DNA of 43,679 bases. Source: Opitutaceae bacterium (GTDB lineage Bacteria; Verrucomicrobiota; Verrucomicrobiia; Opitutales; Opitutaceae). A model generated the notes under the pieces. That model had not been told where the DNA came from. It did no database searches and saw only the letters and a list, made by a program, of their open reading frames with translations. A program made the translations under genes and the position numbers. The stretch lies in NCBI GenBank assembly GCA_005792355.1, contig SXSC01000171.1, positions 1-43,679 on the forward strand, given 5' to 3'. Positions within the stretch are counted from its first letter, which is position 1, and each line of letters starts with the position of its first letter. Positions 15,718 to 23,049 of the stretch are shown here, one piece after another.

Positions 15718-17514
15718 ATGAGCAACCCCCCTCGCGAAGAAGTCCTGTTTCACGAAGCGCTCGCCCGGCCCGCCATCGAACGCGCCGCCTTCCTGCAACA
15801 CGCTTGTGTCGGCGACACCGCGCTCCGCGCCAGGATCGACAGCCTGCTCGCCGCCTACGACCGCGCCCCGAGTTTTCTCGATGAATTGCCCGTCACCCGG
15901 CCGGTCTCGCCGCTGGGGGAAAAACCGGGCCAGTTGATCGGGAGATACAAACTCCTGCAGAAAATCGGCGAGGGCGGCTGCGGGGTTGTTTACATGGCCG
16001 AACAACAGGAACCTGTCGTCCGCCGTGTCGCGCTCAAGGTCATCAAGCTCGGCATGGACACGAAGGAAGTTATCGCCCGCTTCGAGGCCGAGCGGCAGGC
16101 CCTCGCAATGATGGAGCACCCCAACATCGCCAAAGTCCTTGACGCGGGGGCGACCGAAACGGGCCGGCCGTTCTTCGTCATGGAGCTCGTGCGCGGCGTG
16201 CCGATCACGAAATTCTGCGACGAACTAAATCTCCCCACCGCCGCGCGGCTCGAACTGTTCACGCGGGTCTGCCACGCCGTGCAGCACGCGCACCAGAAGG
16301 GCATCATTCACCGCGACCTCAAGCCCTCGAACATCCTCGTCACCATCAACGATGCGGTCCCCGTCCCGAAAGTGATCGACTTCGGCATCGCGAAGGCCAC
16401 GCAGGGCCGACTCACGGATGCGACCCTGTTCACCGCCTTCGAACAGTTCATCGGCACGCCCGCCTACATGAGCCCCGAGCAGGCGGTGATGACGAGCCTC
16501 GATATCGACACGCGCTCGGACATTTACTCGCTCGGCGTGCTGCTCTACGAATTGCTCACCGGTCGCACGCCCTTTGACGCAAAATCGCTCCTGGCCGCCG
16601 GGCTCGACGAAATCCGCCGCCAGATCCGCGAGGTCGAGCCGCTCAAACCCTCCACGTGCCTCGGGACGCTCGAAGGTGAGGCGCTGCTTACGACCGCGCG
16701 GCTGCGCCAGACCGCGGCGTCGAAACTGATCGATTTCATCAGTGGCGACCTCGACTGGATCGTGATGCGCTGCCTTGAGAAGGATCGCACCCGCCGCTAT
16801 GAAACCGCCAACGCACTCGCGGTCGATCTGCAGCATTTCGTGCGCGACGAGCCGGTCGCCGCGCGCCCGCCCAGCCCGTGGTATGTGCTGCGCAAGCTGG
16901 CGCGCCGCCACCGCCTGCCGGTGATCGGCGCCGGCGCCTTTCTCGTGGCGGTGATGAGCGGTACTGCCGTCAGCGCCTGGCAGATTCGAACGGAACGCGG
17001 AGAACGCATCGAATCGAAGGCCGAAATCGAAGCCCGTTATTGGCATGCCAGCATCTCGAGAGCGGAGAGCTGGCTTCTGTTGATGCCGCCGCGGTATTCG
17101 CAAGGAGGGGGAGCGCAGGGCGACTTCGAGTTTCGCGCGGTGATGGACCAGGCCGCGAAGAATTTTACGCGGGGCTTCTCGGCGCGCACTCCGCGCAGCA
17201 TCGAAGCCACTTCACGTGACATCCTGGCCCTGGCCTATCTGGGCCTGGGTGATTACGCCGCAGCCGCGCCCCAGGCGGAACGGGCCCTCGTGGTCGTGCG
17301 GCAGCTCGTCGAACGAAAGGAGCCCGGCCGCGCGACCGAGGATCGCCGGCGGATGAGGGAGGCTCTCGCGCGGCTGGTCCAACTCTACCGCGCTTGGGAC
17401 GTCGCGGAACCGAACACCGGAAAATCCGCACTCGCCGCCGAGTGGCAGCAGCAGCTCGCCCAATTCGAGCGCACCAATCCGGCCACCCCACCCACCACCA
17501 CGCCACAACCCTGA
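15718..17514 (+). CDS. Transmembrane Ser/Thr protein kinase K3 with short C-terminal stub
   Basis: A 598-residue protein. Residues 1-60 repeat the helical module seen in K1 and K2 (ERAAFLQHAC). The kinase domain (about 75-385) has GEGGCG, K107, HRDLKPSN with D200, DFG 221-223 and GTPAYMSPEQ, so all catalytic residues are present. A membrane span lies near 401-420. The remaining ~175 residues hold at most one or two TPR-like helical pairs (LALAYLGLGDYAAAAPQAER), ending LYRAWDVAEPNTGKS. The same ending motif closes K4, so K3 looks like a K4-type kinase without most of the repeat array. ATG 15718 is preferred over upstream in-frame codons because it aligns with K1 and K2. K4 starts 3 bp after its stop, so the two are almost certainly cotranscribed. 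Confidence 0.88.
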   Translation: MSNPPREEVLFHEALARPAIERAAFLQHACVGDTALRARIDSLLAAYDRAPSFLDELPVTRPVSPLGEKPGQLIGRYKLLQKIGEGGCGVVYMAEQQEPVVRRVALKVIKLGMDTKEVIARFEAERQALAMMEHPNIAKVLDAGATETGRPFFVMELVRGVPITKFCDELNLPTAARLELFTRVCHAVQHAHQKGIIHRDLKPSNILVTINDAVPVPKVIDFGIAKATQGRLTDATLFTAFEQFIGTPAYMSPEQAVMTSLDIDTRSDIYSLGVLLYELLTGRTPFDAKSLLAAGLDEIRRQIREVEPLKPSTCLGTLEGEALLTTARLRQTAASKLIDFISGDLDWIVMRCLEKDRTRRYETANALAVDLQHFVRDEPVAARPPSPWYVLRKLARRHRLPVIGAGAFLVAVMSGTAVSAWQIRTERGERIESKAEIEARYWHASISRAESWLLLMPPRYSQGGGAQGDFEFRAVMDQAAKNFTRGFSARTPRSIEATSRDILALAYLGLGDYAAAAPQAERALVVVRQLVERKEPGRATEDRRRMREALARLVQLYRAWDVAEPNTGKSALAAEWQQQLAQFERTNPATPPTTTPQP

Positions 17515-17517
17515 CCC

Positions 17518-20500
17518 ATGAGCACACCCACTCCCGGCAACGAACAGAATCCCCCCACCGCTGCGACGCGCCGTCTCGCCGTGCCCGACCTGTCCGCCAA
17601 AGGCTTGGCGACGACGGAAGAAACTCCCGGCCAGTGGATCGGCCGCTACAAGATCCTCCAAAAAATCGGCGAAGGCGGCTGCGGTGCCGTCTATATGGCC
17701 GAGCAGGAGGAACCCGTCCGCCGGCGCGTCGCGCTGAAAGTGATCAAACTTGGCATGGACACAAAGGAAGTCATCGCGCGCTTCGAGGCCGAGCGCCAGG
17801 CGCTCGCGCTGATGGACCATCCGAATATTGCGAAAGTGCTCGATGCCGGCGCCACGGACAAAGGCCGGCCGTTTTTCGTGATGGAGCTCGTGCGCGGCGT
17901 GCCGATCACCAGCTATTGCGACGAGTGCAACCTGGCGACCGCCGGGCGGATCGATCTCTTCACGCAGGTCTGCCACGCGATCCAGCACGCGCACCAAAAG
18001 GGCATCATCCACCGTGACATCAAGCCGACCAACATCCTCGTCACGCTGCACGATGGCGTGCCGGTGCCGAAGGTCATCGACTTCGGCATCGCCAAAGCCA
18101 CGCAGGGCCGGCTCACGGACCAGACGATGTTCACCGCACTGGAGCAGTTCGTCGGCACGCCGGCCTATATGAGCCCCGAACAGGCGCGGCTGAGCGCCAC
18201 TGATGTCGATACCCGCTCCGACATCTACTCGCTCGGCGTTCTGCTTTACGAATTGCTCACCGGCCGCACGCCATTCGATCCAAAGGAGCTGCAGCAGGCC
18301 GGGCTCGACGAGGTCCGCCGCCAGATTTGCGAAGTGGAGCCGCCGCGGCCATCCGCCTGCCTCACCACCGTCCGGAGCGACGCACTCGCCCTCACGGCCC
18401 GCCAGCACGGGATCGCGGCGCCTCGCCTCATTGGATCGATCCGCGGGGACCTCGACTGGATCACGATGCGCTGCTTGGAAAAGGATCGGACGCGGCGTTA
18501 CGCCACGGCGAGCGGGGTGGCGGACGACCTGCGGCATTTCCTCCGCCACGAACCCGTCAACGCGCGTCCGCCGAGCCCATGGTATGTGCTGCGGAAACTC
18601 GTGCGGCGGCACCGCGTCGCGGCTTTCTGGCTCTCGGCGTTTGCGGCCGCCCTCCTCGTCGGCGGGACACTCACCACGTGGCAGGCGATCGAAGCCACGC
18701 GCCTCGAACGCAAGCGGGCGAGGTTTATTGCAAACGCGCCGACGCGGGAAATTGAAGCGGAAGCCGTGCTGGGTTTGCTGAAGGAGGAGTTGGAAGGTTG
18801 GTCGGCGGCCGGGCAGGCGCCGGCCCGAGACATTACGTTTCGCACGGTGTTGGACCGGGTTGCCGGGCGGCTCGACACGCATGCCGTCGGCCAACCGGAA
18901 AAGGCGTTTACGTTCCACCGCGCGTTGACCGAAGCCTATTATAACCTGAACGAGATTGAAGTCGCCGAATCCTACGCCACTCGCATGGTTGGGCTGGCGC
19001 AGCAGTTGTACGAAGAAAAGGACGAACGGACCATCGACGGCTGGCGATTCCTGCTGACCATCAAGGCGCGATTGGGGAAAATTGCCGAGACAGAAGTAAT
19101 CGAAACGCGATTGGAGCTGATGAAGTTGCTCGATCTGGAAAGCATGCCCTACTGGTGGAGGTCAATGGGAAGCCCGCCCTTCTGGTGGAGTTCAATGAAA
19201 GACTGGGCTGAGTTTCATTCCCGTCGCGGTCGCGCGGTTCTGGGCGAGTCACTGCTGCGCAAGTCGCTCGAAATCCGCCAGCGTGTTCACGGTGAAACCC
19301 ATGAGAGGACACTGCGGACGATGAATCAATACGCCGAATTTCTGCGAGACCGCGGCCGACTGGCCGAAGCGGAGCGCTTGCTCGTCAAGCTGGTGGATGC
19401 ACGCCGTCCGTTCTGGTTTGTTTCCGGGCCGGATGAGTTTCGAGATCGGCTGGCCGACCTTGGCCGGATCTACGCCGGCCAGGGACGGCCGGCCGAACAC
19501 ATCGCGGTGCTGGCCGAGTTGCTGAAAAGCAGGAACCGGGCACATGGCGTCTCTGAAGCGGCGGAGGATGTGGATCATCTCGCCCTGGCGCTCGTCAAAG
19601 CCGGTCGGGCGGCTGAGGCCGAAAAATTGCTCACTGACGCCGCGGCAGACCACGCCGCGAAACTGGGACCGAAACATCCGGCTACGCTGGCGACCAAGGC
19701 CATCCTCGCCACGCTGCAGGGGAAAGCGGCCGAAGCTGAATCTTGGGAGCGGGCGATCGTCGCGTCAGCCCAGTTGAAACTGACCGCCGCGCAATTCGCG
19801 GCGGCGCGGGCGGATCTCGGCGTGCCGGCGGACATGACATATGAACAGTGGACACTCGCGCGTTTCGATTTTTTCCCGCATCCCAGCCGGGCGTTTGACC
19901 GGCTCCTTTGGTTCTTGGACAACCTAAATCTGCTGGAGCGCAAGGTGGCGTTCCGCCGGGCGATGCTGGAAGTAATGACCCGCCATCTTGGCCCCCGCGA
20001 CTGGCCCACCCTCAACGTCGCGGAGATCCTCGCGGACGAGTGCGGCAAGCTGGGCCAGTTGGCCGAGGCCGAAAAATTGCACCTGACGGTATTGGAGCTG
20101 CGTCGAGAAACAAACGGGCCGGAGTCAAGGTACGCGCGATTCGCGATGGCCCGGCTCGCGGGATGTTATCGGCTCCAGCGCAAGCTGACGGAGGCCGAGA
20201 ACCTGCAGCGTCAGGTGGTGGAGCTGGAGACAAAAGCCTCGGGTCTTGGAAAGCGCGCAACCCTTGATTACATGAACACCCTCGCCTGGATTCTGGCCGA
20301 TCAGGGGAAAATCACGGAGGCCGGGCAGCTTTTCGCCAAGACACTCGAGGTTCGCCACGCCGGGGGTGGGCCGGACAATTCCGACACGACCGCTTCCAAG
20401 GAAGGCTTGGCGACCATATATTCCTACTCCGGCCGGCTGGAGGAGGCGGAGAAGCTCGCGCTCGAGGTGTGGCAGGTTCGGACCCGCCACTACGGGGAGA

Positions 20501-21177
20501 ATCATCGCGGGACGCTCGCGGCGGCGATCAACGTCGCGTGGATCCAAGCCACCCGGGGCAGCGTCGCTGAAGCCGAGGTACTCGCCTTCCAGACCGTCGA
20601 ACGGCAGCGTCGCGTCTGGGGACCCAAGGGTTCAGGCACCCGGGGAATGCTGGGGGTGCTGGCCTTGGCACAACAAACGGCCGGAAAACTGAGCGGCGCG
20701 GAGGCCACAATGAGGGAAGTCGTCTCGATGCATCGCGCCGGTCCCGATTCCAGCCCATTTCGGCTCGCCGGCAGCCTGCTGGATCTTGGGATCAATCTCC
20801 TCAAGCAGAACAAATTCGCCGAAGCCGAGTCCGTGTTGCGCGAATGCGTGGGACTGTTGGCGGAACACACGCCGGAGGAATGGAAGGCGTTCGAAGCACG
20901 AAGCTGTCTGGGTGAGAGTTTGCTCGGCCAGAAAAGATTCGCGGACGCCGAGCCGCTGTTGCTGTCCGGTGACGAGGGCCTGCGGCAACGCGATGCCTTG
21001 ATTCCGCCGCTCTTCAAGCCTGTCGAGCGCGAAGCAATGGAGCGCCTCGTGCGACTTTATGCAGCGTGGGACGCTGCGGCGCCCAATACCGGTAAGGCAG
21101 CCGAAGTTGCCGCGTGGCGGACCGCGCTGGCGGAGTTTGACCGGAGTCGACCAGCCGCGCCGTTGAAATCGCCTTGA
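17518..21177 (+). CDS. Transmembrane Ser/Thr protein kinase K4 with long TPR array
   Basis: A 1219-residue protein. It lacks the N-terminal helical module of K1-K3 and begins with about 40 polar residues. The kinase domain (about 41-350) has GEGGCG, K74, HRDIKPTN with D167, DFG 188-190 and GTPAYMSPEQ. A membrane span lies near 368-387. Residues 400-1200 are helical repeats of the TPR type, many with A-EAE-L or GR-AEAE-LL spacing (RLAEAERLL, GQLAEAEKLH, GRLEEAEKLA), probably exposed in the periplasm. The C-terminus (LYAAWDAAAPNTGK) is shared with K3. Spacing of 3 bp from K3 suggests translational coupling. Ligand or partner unknown; TPR arrays usually bind peptides or proteins. Confidence 0.9.
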   Translation: MSTPTPGNEQNPPTAATRRLAVPDLSAKGLATTEETPGQWIGRYKILQKIGEGGCGAVYMAEQEEPVRRRVALKVIKLGMDTKEVIARFEAERQALALMDHPNIAKVLDAGATDKGRPFFVMELVRGVPITSYCDECNLATAGRIDLFTQVCHAIQHAHQKGIIHRDIKPTNILVTLHDGVPVPKVIDFGIAKATQGRLTDQTMFTALEQFVGTPAYMSPEQARLSATDVDTRSDIYSLGVLLYELLTGRTPFDPKELQQAGLDEVRRQICEVEPPRPSACLTTVRSDALALTARQHGIAAPRLIGSIRGDLDWITMRCLEKDRTRRYATASGVADDLRHFLRHEPVNARPPSPWYVLRKLVRRHRVAAFWLSAFAAALLVGGTLTTWQAIEATRLERKRARFIANAPTREIEAEAVLGLLKEELEGWSAAGQAPARDITFRTVLDRVAGRLDTHAVGQPEKAFTFHRALTEAYYNLNEIEVAESYATRMVGLAQQLYEEKDERTIDGWRFLLTIKARLGKIAETEVIETRLELMKLLDLESMPYWWRSMGSPPFWWSSMKDWAEFHSRRGRAVLGESLLRKSLEIRQRVHGETHERTLRTMNQYAEFLRDRGRLAEAERLLVKLVDARRPFWFVSGPDEFRDRLADLGRIYAGQGRPAEHIAVLAELLKSRNRAHGVSEAAEDVDHLALALVKAGRAAEAEKLLTDAAADHAAKLGPKHPATLATKAILATLQGKAAEAESWERAIVASAQLKLTAAQFAAARADLGVPADMTYEQWTLARFDFFPHPSRAFDRLLWFLDNLNLLERKVAFRRAMLEVMTRHLGPRDWPTLNVAEILADECGKLGQLAEAEKLHLTVLELRRETNGPESRYARFAMARLAGCYRLQRKLTEAENLQRQVVELETKASGLGKRATLDYMNTLAWILADQGKITEAGQLFAKTLEVRHAGGGPDNSDTTASKEGLATIYSYSGRLEEAEKLALEVWQVRTRHYGENHRGTLAAAINVAWIQATRGSVAEAEVLAFQTVERQRRVWGPKGSGTRGMLGVLALAQQTAGKLSGAEATMREVVSMHRAGPDSSPFRLAGSLLDLGINLLKQNKFAEAESVLRECVGLLAEHTPEEWKAFEARSCLGESLLGQKRFADAEPLLLSGDEGLRQRDALIPPLFKPVEREAMERLVRLYAAWDAAAPNTGKAAEVAAWRTALAEFDRSRPAAPLKSP

Positions 21178-21224
21178 GCTGCGATATCGTCCTCCACCCG
21201 ACAACCAGCCCCGCGCAACCGGCC

Positions 21225-21245
21225 GTGTCACCTAATAGGTGACAC
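21225..21245. promoter_or_regulatory. Perfect 21-bp palindrome (possible operator)
   Basis: GTGTCACCTA (21225-21234) and TAGGTGACAC (21236-21245) are exact reverse complements around one central A. It lies 48 bp past the K4 stop and 134 bp before the Uma2-family start at 21379. The short arms and single-base centre suit a dimeric regulator site better than a terminator, since no T run follows. It could also be the trace of an element end. Confidence 0.45.
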
Positions 21246-21378
21246 AATTTCGGGCGTCAACCACGGGCTCAATCCGCTATATGCTGTTTGAGCGGGGACC
21301 CGGGATTGTGAGCGTGCCGACGCCTCCAAACCGTAATCCATCTTTGACAGCCCGTGGCCGTCGGGCGATGGTCCGCGC

Positions 21379-21930
21379 ATGTCCGCACCGCAAATCGCGC
21401 CGTGCACGATCGCCGACTATCGGGAGATGCCCGACGATGGCCGGCGGTACCAAGTCGTCGAAGGAGAACTTTTCACGGCTCCGGCACCAAATACGTTTCA
21501 CCAGTTCGTTCAGAAGAACCTGTTGCGCATTCTCGACAATTATCTCCTGCAGCACCCCATCGGCAAGGCGCTCGGCGCGCCCTGCGACGTCTATCTCGAC
21601 GACTTCAATGTCTTCCAACCCGACGTACTCTACGTCACCCGGGAGTACGCTGCGCGAATCCAGGACGATGGCATTCACGGCGCGCCCGATCTCGCGATCG
21701 AGATTCTGTCGCCCTCCTCCGCCGCGCTCGACCGCCGCAAGCGCGGCCTGCTGGCCAAGGCCGGCACCGTGGAGTTCTGGCAGGTCGATCCAGCTCTGAG
21801 GCAAATCCAGCGGTTTGTCTTCGCCGAGAGCATGGCCAAGCCGGTCGCGCTGATCGACGAACCCGAGACCTGCACTTCACCGCTTTTCCCCGGGCTCACC
21901 CTCGCCACCGCAGAGATTTTCCAGCGCTAG
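21379..21930 (+). CDS. Uma2 family (DUF820) putative restriction-endonuclease-fold protein
   Basis: A 183-residue protein with the family's conserved order: VVEGELF (27-33), FHQFVQKNLLRIL, a central QPDVLYV with D82, GAPDLAIEILSPSS with E108, DRRKRGLLAKAGTVEFWQVD, and a C-terminal LFPGLTL. The D and E fit a PD-(D/E)xK nuclease-like active site. Family members are abundant in cyanobacteria and other phyla with many copies per genome, and their biological role is not established. The ATG at 21379 places the first conserved motif at the usual distance. It meets the transglutaminase-like gene tail-to-tail with a 4-bp overlap (21927-21930, CTAG). Confidence 0.88.
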   Translation: MSAPQIAPCTIADYREMPDDGRRYQVVEGELFTAPAPNTFHQFVQKNLLRILDNYLLQHPIGKALGAPCDVYLDDFNVFQPDVLYVTREYAARIQDDGIHGAPDLAIEILSPSSAALDRRKRGLLAKAGTVEFWQVDPALRQIQRFVFAESMAKPVALIDEPETCTSPLFPGLTLATAEIFQR

Positions 21931-22712
21931 TCGGGCACCACTTCGCACGTCACCTTGATCGGCGCGGTGGTGACGCGGCCGAAGATCGTTGTCAGCGCCG
22001 CATTCGTCGCGTCGCGGCCGCGCGAGATGATCGCGATGCGCTCGGGCGGGATGTCGTCCGTCGGGTCGAAGAGCCGCCAGTCACCCCCGAGATAAGCCTC
22101 GAAGCAGGCGTGGAAGTCCATCGGTTGCAGCCCCGCCGCATAGCCGCCGACATAGCGCGCGGGAATGCTCAGCGCCCGGCAAAACGCGATCGCGAGATGA
22201 GTGTAGTCGCGGCACACCCCCCGGCGCGAGAGCCACACGTCCCAGGCTCCGGTGCGGGAATCGGTGGCGGCCGGATCGTAGGTGAGTTTCTGGTCGATCC
22301 ACTGGCAGATGGCCCGCACCTGCCCGGCGCGGTCCTCGGTCTTGCCGAAGAGTTCCCACGCGATCTGGGCGAACCGATCACTTTCGCAATAACGGCTTGG
22401 CAGCGTGTGAGTGAGAATGCTGAGCGGCAGGCGGCCGGGGTTGTCGGGCTTGACGGTCGCGGGCAGCGCCGGACGGCTGATCTCCACGACGGCCGCGTAC
22501 CGCAGCTCAAATGGGCCGGTCGGCGCCTCGCAGCGGAGGGCGCGTCCACCCTTTTCAGTTTCCACGATTTCGCGCTCCACCTCGGGCGTGCAGGTGATCG
22601 TCTCGCTCAGCAAACGCTGCTGGGCGTCGGTGTTGGCGAGAATGTTGAAGGTGAACGCGGCGGTGGGTGCGATGATTTGATAGCCGAGCGTGCAGCCGAC
22701 GGAGAGCTTCAT
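21927..22712 (-). CDS. Transglutaminase-like superfamily protein
   Basis: A 261-residue protein with an N-terminal beta-rich region (1-110, TIIAPT-like strands of bacterial transglutaminase N-domains) and a papain-like transglutaminase core. The presumed triad is visible: C167 in SRRGVCRDYTHLAI, H201 in MDFHACFEAYLGG and D216 in WRLFDPTDD. Such proteins act as cysteine proteases, transglutaminases or amidases; the actual substrate is unknown. No signal peptide is seen, so it is probably cytosolic. The ATG at 22712 is chosen because the longer frame (to 22901) enters intergenic repeat sequence. Members often sit beside circularly permuted ATP-grasp and alpha-E genes; neither is present here. 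Confidence 0.85.
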   Translation of the reverse strand: MKLSVGCTLGYQIIAPTAAFTFNILANTDAQQRLLSETITCTPEVEREIVETEKGGRALRCEAPTGPFELRYAAVVEISRPALPATVKPDNPGRLPLSILTHTLPSRYCESDRFAQIAWELFGKTEDRAGQVRAICQWIDQKLTYDPAATDSRTGAWDVWLSRRGVCRDYTHLAIAFCRALSIPARYVGGYAAGLQPMDFHACFEAYLGGDWRLFDPTDDIPPERIAIISRGRDATNAALTTIFGRVTTAPIKVTCEVVPD

Positions 22713-23049
22713 GGAAGCGACGGAGTGTGCGCACGGGACCGGTCCCGACAATCGTAGATTTTTCCGCGGCATCCGTTCGGGCCCATCTCCGAATTGACGC
22801 CGCACCTCGCGGTGGCCGACGGATCGGCGGCTTGCCGTCTGCGGCGTGGTTTCCCAACCGCCCCCAAGCCGTGGTTGCCATGGGCGCTTGGGCAAGCGCA
22901 CCTCCTGCGACCAGCGCTCTGATTCGTGGCGTCAACCGGGAGATGCGACCCATCCGCTCCTCGTGGAAGCGTCGGCCAACTCAAGAAAAAACGCGGAGCC
23001 CATCGGCTCCGCGTTTTGGTCGATCGCTGAATGCTACGGTCGTCGGGAC
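22713..23049. other. 337-bp intergenic region with repeat arm and terminator
   Basis: No gene recognised. The segment GGTTTCCCAACCGCC at 22848-22862 is identical to the left arm of the inverted repeat at 27746-27760, but no matching right arm follows here. A Rho-independent terminator for the minus-strand receptor gene lies at 22988-23017. Confidence 0.6.
22988..23017 (-). terminator. Rho-independent terminator of the receptor gene at 23050-25722
   Basis: AAAACGCGGAGCC (22988-23000) and GGCTCCGCGTTTT (23005-23017) are perfect reverse complements around the loop CATC. Read on the minus strand, the GC-rich stem ends in a T tract and continues TTTTTCTTGA. It begins 33 bp after the receptor stop codon, an ideal position. 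Confidence 0.85.

Noticed and set aside
21354..22757. A 467-codon plus-strand frame overlapping the Uma2-family and transglutaminase-like genes
   Set aside because: It is out of frame with the Uma2-family gene and antisense to the transglutaminase-like gene, both of which show conserved catalytic motifs.
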